Shown here in pieces: positions 35,053 to 43,270 of a stretch of DNA of 64,000 nucleotides. The first letter of the stretch is position 1. Every line of letters begins with the position of its first letter. Below the pieces are notes generated by a model. The model was given only the letters and a program-made list of their open reading frames with translations, was not told the origin of the DNA and did no database searches. This DNA comes from Alphaproteobacteria bacterium (GTDB taxonomy: Bacteria; Pseudomonadota; Alphaproteobacteria; DSM-16000; Inquilinaceae). Where the stretch lies: NCBI GenBank assembly GCA_028284045.1, contig JANQSN010000063.1:1-64000 (forward strand), read 5' to 3'. The position numbers and the translations under genes are program-made.

Positions 35053-37659
35053 CTATTCGTCCCAGTCGTCGGTGCTGCGCACCAGCACCTCGCGCTTGCC
35101 GACATGGTTGGCGCGGCCGACCACGCCTTCGGCCTCCATGCGCTCGATCAGCCGGGCGGCGCGGTTGTAGCCGATCTGCAGATGGCGCTGGATGAAGCTG
35201 GTGGACGCCTTGCGCTCGCGCGCCACCAGGGCGACCGCCCGGTCGTAGAGGTCGTCGCCGGAGCTGCCGGCGATCCCCTCGTCGCCGGAGAAGGCGCCGG
35301 TCTCCTCGTCCTCTTCCAGCACCTGGTCGTTGTAGTCCGGCTCGCCCTGGGTCTTCAGGTAGCGCACCACGGTCTCGACATCGCGGTCGCTGGCGAAGCA
35401 GCCATGCACGCGGGCCAGCCGGCCGGAGCCGGGCATGAACAGCATGTCGCCGAGGCCGAGGAGCTGTTCGGCCCCCTGCTCGCCCAGGATGGTGCGGCTG
35501 TCGATCTTGCTGGTCACCTGGAAGCTGATGCGGGTCGGGAAATTCGCCTTGATGGTGCCGGTGATGACGTCGACCGAGGGCCGCTGGGTCGCCATGATCA
35601 GATGGATGCCGGCGGCGCGCGCCATCTGGGCGAGGCGCTGGATCGCCGCCTCGATGTCCTTGCCGGCGACCAGCATCAGATCCGCCATCTCGTCGACCAC
35701 CACGACGATATAGGGCAGCTCCGTCAGGTCCATCGGCTGCTCTTCGAACAGCGGCTTGCCGGTGTCCGGGTCGAAGCCGATCTGGACGCGCCGCGTCAGT
35801 ACCTCGCCCTGCTCGCGCGCCAGCGCCAGGCGCTGGTTGAAGCCGTCGATATTGCGCACGCCCAGCTTGGCCATGGCGCGGTAGCGGTTCTCCATCTCCC
35901 GCACCGTCCATTTCAGCGCCACGACGGCCTGCTTGGGGTCGGTGACGACCGGCGTCAGCAGATGCGGGATGCCGTCATAGACCGACAGCTCCAGCATCTT
36001 CGGATCGACCATGATGAAGCGCACCCGGTCCGGCGGCAGCCGGTAGAGCAGCGATAAGATCATCGTGTTGATCGACACCGACTTGCCGGAGCCGGTCGTG
36101 CCGGCGACGAGCAGATGCGGCATGCGCGCAAGGTCGGTGATCACCGGCTGCCCGCCGATATCCTTGCCCAGCACCAGCGACAGCCGCCCGGCGTTCTTCT
36201 CATAGGCTTGGCTGGCGAGCAGCTCGCGCAAATACACGGTCTCGCGCCGGCTGTTGGGCAGCTCGATGCCGATGGCGTTGCGGCCGGGCACCACGGCGAC
36301 GCGGGCCGACACGGCGCTCATCGACCGGGCGATGTCGTCGGCCAGGCTGATCACCCGGCTGGACTTGATGCCCGGCGCCGGTTCCAACTCGTAGAGCGTG
36401 ACCACCGGGCCGGGATTGATGCGCACGATCTGGCCGCGCACCCCGAAATCGCCGAGCACGCCTTCCAGCAGTTCCGCATTGGCGGCAAGCGCGGCGTCGT
36501 CCGGGCGCGGCACGGCGTTCTTGGGATCCGGCGCGTCCAGGAGGTCGACGGGCGGAAGCTGGTAGGCCGTGGGTTCGTCGAAGTCCAGGCGCGGCTGGCG
36601 TGCCTCCCCGGCGCGGCGGCCTTCCGGCAGCGGCTGGGTGCGCGGCGCGACGACGCTGCCGGCGCGGGCCACGGGCGCTATCCCGGCGGCCGGCGGCATG
36701 GCCGGCTGGGGGTCGACGACGCGCGGGGGCTCGCCGCGCATCACCGGCGGGGGTCGGTAGGCCGCGCCCGGCGTCACGCTGACCCGCGCCGGGGCGAGGC
36801 CCAGGCGGGCGGCCAGCCGCTCGGCCAGCCGTTCCGCCCAGGCGGCGGCCGGCGCCAAGAGGTGGACCGGCAGGCGCAGGCGCGGTGCGGCGGTCGGCGC
36901 GCGTCCGCGCCCGGGATCACGGCCGGACTGCCCGCGCATCAGGCGGCGGACCAGGCCATCGGCGCGCTGCCCGACGGCTGCCAGCAGCGGCACCAAGCGT
37001 TGCAGCAGGCGCCAGGCGAGCCGGCCGGCCGTCGCCACGAGATGGGCCAGCATCAGCGCGATGTATCGCCACTGGGCGAAGCTGAGCCCGATCGCCACCA
37101 GCCACAGGAAGCCGGCCAGCGCCAGGGCCAGGGGGCTTGCCCAGGCCGGCTCGCCCATGCCGAAGCGCAACAGCAGGGTCTCCGCCAGCGCCGTGGCCAG
37201 CAGATCGCCGACCGCGCCGCCGAGGCCGACCGGGCTGGTCCAATCCACCGGCGAGGCCATGGGTGCCAGACCCAGGCTGGTTGCCAGCAGGGCCAGCGGC
37301 AGCGCCAGCGCCCGCAGCCAGGGCCGCGGCCCGCCGCCGCCCCACAGCATCTGCCAGGCCCACACGCCGAACACCACCGGGAGCATGAAAACGCCGAGCC
37401 CCAGCGTCTGGATCAGCAGATCCGCCGGGTAGGCGCCGAAGCCACCCAACAGGTTGCGGGTCGGCCCGTCGGCCGCCGTGTTCCAGGAGGGGTCGGCCGG
37501 GTGATAGCTGGCCAGCATCAACAGGACCGCCAGCGCCAATGCCGCCCAGGCGAGCGCCCCCGCGTCGCGGGTGCGTCGGACCAGGAACTCGCGCAAGCCC
37601 GCGGGCAGGAAGCGGTGTTGGCCGCCACCGGCCGCGGCGCGGGCACCGGACTTGGCCAT
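35053..37659 (-). CDS. ftsK: DNA translocase FtsK
   Basis: 868-residue septal DNA pump. Four to five N-terminal membrane helices (to about residue 190) anchor it at the septum, a Pro/Ala/Arg-rich linker follows (about 200-370), then the RecA-like motor with Walker A GTTGSGKS near 520 and Walker B VVVDEMADLML. The C-terminal gamma winged helix (STSFIQRHLQIGYNRAARLIERME) reads KOPS sites. It moves chromosome ends through the closing septum and activates XerCD at dif. ATG 37659 is preceded by AAGGAAGGAA; the longer frame is ignored. Confidence 0.97.
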   Translation of the reverse strand: MAKSGARAAAGGGQHRFLPAGLREFLVRRTRDAGALAWAALALAVLLMLASYHPADPSWNTAADGPTRNLLGGFGAYPADLLIQTLGLGVFMLPVVFGVWAWQMLWGGGGPRPWLRALALPLALLATSLGLAPMASPVDWTSPVGLGGAVGDLLATALAETLLLRFGMGEPAWASPLALALAGFLWLVAIGLSFAQWRYIALMLAHLVATAGRLAWRLLQRLVPLLAAVGQRADGLVRRLMRGQSGRDPGRGRAPTAAPRLRLPVHLLAPAAAWAERLAERLAARLGLAPARVSVTPGAAYRPPPVMRGEPPRVVDPQPAMPPAAGIAPVARAGSVVAPRTQPLPEGRRAGEARQPRLDFDEPTAYQLPPVDLLDAPDPKNAVPRPDDAALAANAELLEGVLGDFGVRGQIVRINPGPVVTLYELEPAPGIKSSRVISLADDIARSMSAVSARVAVVPGRNAIGIELPNSRRETVYLRELLASQAYEKNAGRLSLVLGKDIGGQPVITDLARMPHLLVAGTTGSGKSVSINTMILSLLYRLPPDRVRFIMVDPKMLELSVYDGIPHLLTPVVTDPKQAVVALKWTVREMENRYRAMAKLGVRNIDGFNQRLALAREQGEVLTRRVQIGFDPDTGKPLFEEQPMDLTELPYIVVVVDEMADLMLVAGKDIEAAIQRLAQMARAAGIHLIMATQRPSVDVITGTIKANFPTRISFQVTSKIDSRTILGEQGAEQLLGLGDMLFMPGSGRLARVHGCFASDRDVETVVRYLKTQGEPDYNDQVLEEDEETGAFSGDEGIAGSSGDDLYDRAVALVARERKASTSFIQRHLQIGYNRAARLIERMEAEGVVGRANHVGKREVLVRSTDDWDE

Positions 37660-37894
37660 GGATCGGTTCCTTCCTTCGCGCCTCAAGGGCGCCCGCGCCT
37701 GACGCGCGAGTGCCGACCGCGCATCACCCGGATTGAGGGCGTCGCGTGTCCGCCAATGGTAGCCGCCGGGCCCCCTGTCTGACAACGGGTCGGGTGCGAA
37801 GAAACACAATCAAGCCATTGTATTGAGGGGTATCGCTGAGTCAGGACTCAAGTCTGATCCGGTGATTCGGCATCCTAGGATCATAAGAAGAACA

Positions 37895-38869
37895 TCAGGC
37901 CGCCGGGGTTTCGCCCGACAGCACCCGGCGCAGCACGGCCAGGTCGATATTGCCGCCGCACAGGATGACGCCGGCGCGGCTACCGGCGAGGCGGTGGCGT
38001 TCTTGGGCCAGCGCCGCCAGGGCGGCCGCCCCGGCCCCTTCGGCCAGGTTGTGGGTTGCGCGGTGGTAGAGGCGGATGGCCTCGGCGATCTCGTCCTCGC
38101 TGACGGTGACGATGCGCGCCGCCCCTTGGCGGATGATCTCGAAGGCGTCGGGTTGCGGTTCCCGGCACGCCATGCCGTCGGCGAAGGTGCGCGCTGTCTC
38201 GGTGGTGATGATGCGGCCGGCCTGGACCGACAGGGCGAAGGCCGGGGCGGCTTCGGCGACCACGCCGACGATCTCGGTCTTCAGGCCGAGCAGGTCGCGC
38301 AGGGTGATCAGGCCGGCGAGGCCGGAGCCCATGCCGATCGGCGCGTAGACGGTGTGGAGGTCCGGGTGGTCGGCGAACAGCTCCGCGGCATAGGTGGCGA
38401 CACCGCGCACCAGGTCGCGGTGGAAGGACGGGACGTAGAGGAATCCCCGCTCCCGCTCGATCGCCGCGGCGGTCACCCGGCTCTCGTCGAAGTCGCGGCC
38501 GGCCACGACAAGCTCCGCCCCGAAGGCGCGCATGGCCGCGTTCTTCTCTTCCGCATTGCCGTCCGGCACCACGACGATCGCGGGCAGGCCCGCCCGCGTC
38601 GCCGCCAGGGCGACCGACTGGCCGTGATTGCCCCGGGTGGCGGTGACCAGGCCGCGGAGGTCGGGGCGCGCGCGCCGGACGGCCTCGACATAGACCGGCC
38701 CACCCCGCGCCTTGAAGGACCCGGTGGGCGTATGGTTCTCGTGCTTCACCACGACCTCGACGCCCAACGCCTCGCGCAACAGCGGCCAGGCATAGGCCGG
38801 CGTCCGCGGCACCAGCGCCCCCACGATCGCCGCGGCGTCGTTGAGGTCGTCGAGGGTGAACAGGGGCAT
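37895..38869 (-). CDS. Threonine/serine dehydratase-like PLP enzyme
   Basis: 324-residue fold-type II PLP enzyme. The cofactor Lys is K53 in TGSFKARGG, the substrate-carboxylate Asn loop reads ATRGNHGQSVA, and the phosphate loop GMGSGLAG. There is no C-terminal ACT domain, so it is not the feedback-regulated biosynthetic IlvA; it resembles catabolic threonine dehydratase and EutB-like enzymes that deaminate hydroxyamino acids. A single gene between ftsK and the DUF2188/toxin region. The exact substrate is uncertain. Confidence 0.9.
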   Translation of the reverse strand: MPLFTLDDLNDAAAIVGALVPRTPAYAWPLLREALGVEVVVKHENHTPTGSFKARGGPVYVEAVRRARPDLRGLVTATRGNHGQSVALAATRAGLPAIVVVPDGNAEEKNAAMRAFGAELVVAGRDFDESRVTAAAIERERGFLYVPSFHRDLVRGVATYAAELFADHPDLHTVYAPIGMGSGLAGLITLRDLLGLKTEIVGVVAEAAPAFALSVQAGRIITTETARTFADGMACREPQPDAFEIIRQGAARIVTVSEDEIAEAIRLYHRATHNLAEGAGAAALAALAQERHRLAGSRAGVILCGGNIDLAVLRRVLSGETPAA

Positions 38870-39006
38870 GGGGGTGTCCTCGGGCAGTGTCGCAAGGGTC
38901 GCCGCCTGGGTAGCATCAGTCTCTGCGAAGGACCTTCCCAGCCCGCGCCTTCTGACGCTTCGCCCCTAGGCAGATCGCTTCTTGTCGGTCCACGCTGGCA
39001 CCGCGC

Positions 39007-39231
39007 CTACCCCTTCGGCGGATGCGGATCATTGCCGTAGCTGTTGCGCCCCCTGATCCGGCCCCGTTGATCGTGGACCAGCATTTCCGAGCGGTTCTTG
39101 ATCGCAATCTGCCGCGCGGCCCCTATCGCCTCGCGCTGCGTTGGGTGGACGGACGTGGCACGCCGGTTGCCGGCTCCCTTGACTGCCCAATCGTCGCCAT
39201 GCGGTACCACGTGCTGATTCTTACTCGCCAT
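39007..39231 (-). CDS. DUF2188 domain protein
   Basis: 74-residue protein matching the DUF2188 pattern: HVVPHGDDWAVKGAGNRRATSVHPTQREAIGAA, then a beta-rich part with DQRGRIRGRNSYGNDPHPPKG. The family is found widely in bacteria, often beside stress or mobile genes, and has no known function. It is divergent from the Xre-ImmA gene. Confidence 0.88.
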   Translation of the reverse strand: MASKNQHVVPHGDDWAVKGAGNRRATSVHPTQREAIGAARQIAIKNRSEMLVHDQRGRIRGRNSYGNDPHPPKG

Positions 39232-39257
39232 ACGACTCCTCCAAACGCTTCGGAATC

Positions 39258-39286
39258 TTGACAGAATCCAACTGTGAGTTTATAGA
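39258..39286 (+). promoter_or_regulatory. Sigma-70-type promoter of the Xre-ImmA/PIN operon
   Basis: A consensus -35 TTGACA is separated by 17 bases from TATAGA, 49 bases before the ATG. TATAGAT at 39281 is mirrored by ATCTATA at 39318-39324, an inverted repeat flanking the likely start of transcription, where the Xre domain could bind to repress its own operon. Confidence 0.75.
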
Positions 39287-39334
39287 TAACAGAGCATATA
39301 AGAAACATCAACCGATGATCTATAGGGGGATCTG

Positions 39335-40417
39335 ATGTTCGGGGCACGGCTGCGATTGGCGCGGAAGCGAGCGGGGTTATCGATGCATGCGCTGGCGAAC
39401 CGGATCGAGCCATCGATATCGGCCCAGGCGATCAGCAAGTACGAGGCCGGCCGGATGATGCCCAGCTCGGCCGTGTTGGTCGGTCTCGGCAGGGCGCTCG
39501 AAGTCTCGCTCGATTTCCTGATGGGAGGTCAGGTTGAAACCTTGGCTCGCATCGAATTTCGCAAACATTCAAGCACTTCTGCGAAAGATCGAGCAATTGC
39601 AGAATCGATCGTGATCGAAAAAGTCGAAGATTATCTTGCTATCGAGGATATCCTTTATATTGAACCACTTAAAGATCCGTTCGAAATCATCAGATGCGAT
39701 CGCGTCGCCAGCTTCGAAGAGGCGGAGTCCAAGGCGCTGGAGCTGCGCCGCCAATGGAATCTCGGTATCGATCCGATTCCGAGCATGACCGCTCTTCTGG
39801 AAGACAAAGGCATCCGGGTGATCGAAGCGGATCTTCCCAATCGCTTCGACGGCCTTGCCTGTGAAGTGAAGCTGAGCGGCGGCCGGCCCGATACCCAGAT
39901 CGTCGTGGTTTCGAGCCGCACCAATATCGAGCGCAAGCGGTTCAACGAAGCTCATGAGCTTGCTCACCGGGTCATCCGAGGATCGGGCAATCCGGAGATC
40001 AAGCTGGAGAAGGCTATGCACCGTTTCGCCGCAGCCTTCCTGGTTCCCGCGGAGCATTTGCGCCAGGAGGTCGGAGACAACCGGCAGGGTATCACCTATC
40101 ACGAGGTGATTCGCCTCAAGAAGTTCTATGGCATCTCCGCCGCGGCGCTGCTGATCCGCCTGCGCGATGTCGGCCTTCTCCCGGCATCGACCGTGGAGTA
40201 TGCCTTCCGCAGCTATGCGCGGTCCTGGCGCACCCAGGAGCCGCAGGAGATTGCGGCAGATGAAGGCCTCGGGGCGTTCGAGAAGCCGGTGCGCTACGAG
40301 CGTTTGGTCTGGCGCGCCCTTGGCGAGGAACTGATCTCGCCGGTCAGGGCGGCCCAGCTTCTCAAGCTTCCCCTGGACACGGTTGAACAGGGGATCAGAG
40401 GGCCACGCGCATCGTGA
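39335..40417 (+). CDS. Xre-type HTH plus ImmA/IrrE metallopeptidase protein (probable antitoxin)
   Basis: 360 residues. An N-terminal Xre helix-turn-helix (about 3-62) is followed by a linker and an ImmA/IrrE peptidase domain with HELAH (H207 to H211, E208), a zincin site that looks intact. Xre-COG2856 proteins are known antitoxin candidates that pair with PIN or other toxins, and ImmA-type proteases cut repressors on induction. The PIN-like gene downstream overlaps by four bases (GTGA), arguing for tight co-expression. A strong promoter with an inverted repeat lies upstream. Composition is less GC-rich than in neighbours, consistent with transfer. Its target protein is unknown. Confidence 0.88.
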   Translation: MFGARLRLARKRAGLSMHALANRIEPSISAQAISKYEAGRMMPSSAVLVGLGRALEVSLDFLMGGQVETLARIEFRKHSSTSAKDRAIAESIVIEKVEDYLAIEDILYIEPLKDPFEIIRCDRVASFEEAESKALELRRQWNLGIDPIPSMTALLEDKGIRVIEADLPNRFDGLACEVKLSGGRPDTQIVVVSSRTNIERKRFNEAHELAHRVIRGSGNPEIKLEKAMHRFAAAFLVPAEHLRQEVGDNRQGITYHEVIRLKKFYGISAAALLIRLRDVGLLPASTVEYAFRSYARSWRTQEPQEIAADEGLGAFEKPVRYERLVWRALGEELISPVRAAQLLKLPLDTVEQGIRGPRAS

Positions 40418-40917
40418 CCTGCGTCATCGTCCACGATGCCTGCTCACTGATCGACCTGCGCAAGGGGCAGCTTCTGCAGGTGATGCTCAAGCTGCCCTAC
40501 CGCTTTGTCGTGCCTTTACCGATCCGCCTCTCCGAGCTCCTGGACTTCACTGATCGGGAATGGCGGATGCTCGATGACGGCGGTGTTGCCACCTTCGATC
40601 TGCCGGCCGACCGCGTCCGCGAGGCCGTCGATCTCCGCGCCCGGCATACCCGTCTTTCCGCCAATGACTGCTTCTGTCTGGTGTCTGCCTGCTGCCACGA
40701 AGGGAGCATCCTGCTCACCGGGGACAAGCAGTTGCGCCGTGTCGCCGTTCAAAGTGGCGTGGCGGTGCACGGTGTGCTGTGGATCGTCGATGAGCTGAGG
40801 AACACAGGGGCTTGCCCCGATGATCTATTGGCCCGTGCTCTCGAGTCCTGGCTGGCCGATATCAGTGTGTTTCTGCCGAAGGCCGATATCGAAACACGAC
40901 TGCGGGGTCTGCGTTAG
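40414..40917 (+). CDS. PIN-like nuclease (probable toxin)
   Basis: 167-residue protein with the acidic pattern of PIN RNases: D8 (IVHDACSLIDL), E41 (LSELLDF), D85 (SANDCFCLVSA) and D104 (LLTGDKQLRRVA). PIN toxins cleave tRNA or mRNA with Mg2+. It starts with a GTG that overlaps the Xre-ImmA stop by four bases, so it is translated after its likely antitoxin. Longer than VapC (about 130 residues) because of a helical C-terminal extension. Toxicity is inferred from family and context. Confidence 0.8.
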   Translation: MTCVIVHDACSLIDLRKGQLLQVMLKLPYRFVVPLPIRLSELLDFTDREWRMLDDGGVATFDLPADRVREAVDLRARHTRLSANDCFCLVSACCHEGSILLTGDKQLRRVAVQSGVAVHGVLWIVDELRNTGACPDDLLARALESWLADISVFLPKADIETRLRGLR

Positions 40918-41035
40918 GAGCGGGAACCCTATCCGATCCGCCCCTCCTGCCGCCCTCGTTCGACCGCGACCCCCGAATGGAAGGACGGCCGCCGGGGTGT
41001 CCCGACGGCCGTGCTTCAACACGTGCTCCGGAAAC

Positions 41036-41061
41036 CCCCGCCCGGGTCGCCCCGGGCGGGG
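41036..41061 (-). terminator. Hairpin after amtB
   Basis: A perfect 11-bp stem (CCCCGCCCGGG with CCCGGGCGGGG) around a TCGC loop lies eight bases beyond the amtB stop. On the minus strand only a short TTT follows, so it may stall or protect the transcript rather than fully terminate it. Confidence 0.55.
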
Positions 41062-41069
41062 ATCCGGCC

Positions 41070-42560
41070 TCAGATCCGTTGGGATCCCTGGCCGAACTCC
41101 GGATAGGCTTCCAGGCCCAGCTCGATCTTGTCGAGGCCGGCGTCCTCCTCCTCGTCGGAGACGCGAAGGCCGATGGTCGCCTTCAGGGCCAGCCAGACGA
41201 TCGCGCTGGTGACCACCACGAAGGCACCGATGGCGACGATGCCGATGGCCTGGGTGACGATGCTGACGTCCTCATTGCTGCTGAAGATGCCGACGGCCAA
41301 CGTTCCCCAGATGCCCGCCACCAAGTGGGCGGAGATCGCGCCGACCACGTCGTCAATCTTCAACTTGTCGAGCAGTGGTACGGAAACCACAACCAACGCA
41401 CCACCGATGGCACCAATGAGGATAGCATAGAGGTGGTTCTGCAGATCCGGCCCGGCGGTGATGGAGACCAGACCGGCAATCGCGCCGTTCAGCACGAGGG
41501 TCAGGTCCATCTTGCCGTAGAGGATCTGGCTGAGCGCCATCGCCGCCACCACGCCGGCCGCGGCGGCCAGGTTGGTGTTGACGTAGACGATCGCCATGGC
41601 CGAGGCGTCCGCGGCCGACCCGAGCGCGAGCTGCGAGCCGCCGTTGAAGCCGAACCAGCCGAGCCACAGGATGAAGGTGCCCAGCGTGGCCAGCGGCAGG
41701 TTCGCGCCCGGCATCGGGTTGACCGCCCCGCCCGGCCCGTATTTGCCGGTGCGGGCGCCGAGGATGATGGCGCCGGTCAACGCCGCCCAGCCGCCCACCG
41801 AGTGCACGATGGTCGAGCCGGCGAAGTCGCTGAAGCCCATCTCGTAAAGCCAGCCGCTGCCCCAGGTCCAAGAGCCCTGGATCGGGTAGAGCACACCGGT
41901 CAGGATCACCACGAAGACCAGGAACGGCCAGACCTTGATGCGCTCCGCCAGCGTGCCGGAGACGATGGAGGCCGCCGTGGCGACGAACACCATCTGGAAG
42001 AACCAGTCCGACATCGACGAATAGGCCGCGCCGCCGTCGGCGATCAGCAGCGCCTCCAGCGTCCCTTCGCCGTTGATCAGGTCCAGCTCCGTCTGTGCCG
42101 GGTTGTACAGGAGCGACAGCGAGCCGATGTAGCCGCCATCGACGTCGGTATACATCAGGTCGTAGCCGATCAAGTAATACATGATGCCGGCGATCGAATA
42201 GAGCGCGATGTTCTTCAAGCAGATCGCCGCGGTGTTCTTCGACCGCACCAGCCCGCTTTCGAGCATGGCGAAGCCCGCCGCCATCCACATCACCAGGAAG
42301 CCGGAGACGAGGAAGGCGAAGGTGTTGAAGACGAAAGCGGATTCGAGGCTGACGGTGGTCAGTTCCACGGTCTCCTCGGCGGCGGCTTCCTCAGCGGCGG
42401 CCTCCTCGGTCGCCGCCTCTTCGGTCGCCGCCTCTTCGGTGGCGGGCTCCTCGGCGGTATCCGTCTGGGCGTAGGCCGGCCCCGCGGCGGCGAAGGCCGA
42501 GATCAGGAGGGCCGCGACCAGCACCCCCAGGTATTTCAGGTCGAACCACTTCATGATCAC
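41070..42560 (-). CDS. amtB: Ammonium transporter AmtB
   Basis: 496-residue Amt channel with eleven predicted helices. Family motifs are present: an early AGFAMLESGLVRSKNT, DFAGSTIVHSVGGWAAL, GWFGFNGGSQL and a late GAISAHLVAGIWGTLAVG. A signal peptide at 1-31 is followed by an unusual repeat of TEEAA-type pentapeptides (about 36-65) before the first helix, which would sit in the periplasm. It imports ammonium and is blocked by GlnK. Its start overlaps the glnK stop by four bases, giving a glnK-amtB operon read from a sigma-54-type promoter. Confidence 0.97.
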   Translation of the reverse strand: MIMKWFDLKYLGVLVAALLISAFAAAGPAYAQTDTAEEPATEEAATEEAATEEAAAEEAAAEETVELTTVSLESAFVFNTFAFLVSGFLVMWMAAGFAMLESGLVRSKNTAAICLKNIALYSIAGIMYYLIGYDLMYTDVDGGYIGSLSLLYNPAQTELDLINGEGTLEALLIADGGAAYSSMSDWFFQMVFVATAASIVSGTLAERIKVWPFLVFVVILTGVLYPIQGSWTWGSGWLYEMGFSDFAGSTIVHSVGGWAALTGAIILGARTGKYGPGGAVNPMPGANLPLATLGTFILWLGWFGFNGGSQLALGSAADASAMAIVYVNTNLAAAAGVVAAMALSQILYGKMDLTLVLNGAIAGLVSITAGPDLQNHLYAILIGAIGGALVVVSVPLLDKLKIDDVVGAISAHLVAGIWGTLAVGIFSSNEDVSIVTQAIGIVAIGAFVVVTSAIVWLALKATIGLRVSDEEEDAGLDKIELGLEAYPEFGQGSQRI

Positions 42561-42895
42561 AAGGCCTCCGCGTCGGTCTCGCCGGTGCGGATGCGCACCG
42601 CCTGATTGATGTCCATGACAAAGATCTTGCCGTCGCCGATGCGCCCTGTATTGGCTGCCTTCTGGATCGCATCGATCGCCCGGTCGGCCATATCCGCCGG
42701 AACGGCGACTTCGATCTTCACCTTCGGCAGGAAGTTCACGGAGTACTCGGCCCCCCGGTAGATCTCCGTCTGCCCTTTTTGCCGTCCGAAGCCTTTGACT
42801 TCACTGACGGTCAATCCCGACAAGCCGAGCGCGGTCAGGGATTCCCTGACCTCGTCCAGCTTGAACGGCTTGATGATTGCGATGATCAGTTTCAT
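42557..42895 (-). CDS. glnK: Nitrogen regulatory P-II protein GlnK
   Basis: 112-residue PII signalling protein. The T-loop Tyr51 (RGAEYSVNF), target of GlnD uridylylation, is present, as are the C-terminal GRIGDGKIFV and an Arg-x-Arg end of the ATP/2-oxoglutarate pocket. It senses nitrogen and energy state and shuts the neighbouring AmtB channel by membrane docking. GlnK rather than GlnB is chosen because of the amtB operon. Confidence 0.95.
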   Translation of the reverse strand: MKLIIAIIKPFKLDEVRESLTALGLSGLTVSEVKGFGRQKGQTEIYRGAEYSVNFLPKVKIEVAVPADMADRAIDAIQKAANTGRIGDGKIFVMDINQAVRIRTGETDAEAL

Positions 42896-43029
42896 TCCGT
42901 GCTTCCTCTACCGTCGCGTCGCTCCTGTCGTCGCGGCTCGCGCTTGGGTCCCCTCGTGTCCGGCACCATGTCGCCCCGCCGGTCCGCCCGACCGGAATCC
43001 GGGTCGTGTGCGGCCCGCCCGCCCTCGCT

Positions 43030-43046
43030 AACAAGATCCGTGCCAG
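43030..43046 (-). promoter_or_regulatory. Sigma-54 (RpoN) promoter of glnK-amtB
   Basis: Reads CTGGCACGGATCTTGTT on the minus strand: the -24 TGGCAC and -12 TTGTT boxes have the right spacing, with one mismatch from the usual TTGCW. It lies about 135 bases before glnK. Sigma-54 needs an activator such as NtrC under nitrogen starvation. A perfect palindrome CGGCACGTGCCG at 43142-43153, about 100 bases upstream, could be an activator site. The rest of the 42896-43270 gap holds the 5' leader and nothing else recognised. Confidence 0.75.
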
Positions 43047-43270
43047 TTTTTCGCGCCGTGATTCGCCATTAAGAATCAGGTAACTATTGGAGGGCTGGGG
43101 ATATGCTCGCGAATCGACCCTGACGCACCTGCCCAAAAATGCGGCACGTGCCGTCAGGCGCTCGATTCTTGTGCAGTTGCGAGAGGCCGCCTGCGGCCGC
43201 CCGCCCGATCGACACCGGCGACACGGCCCCCAGATCGCTGGTAGGAACGGCAGAGGGCTGGCTTGGGAGC

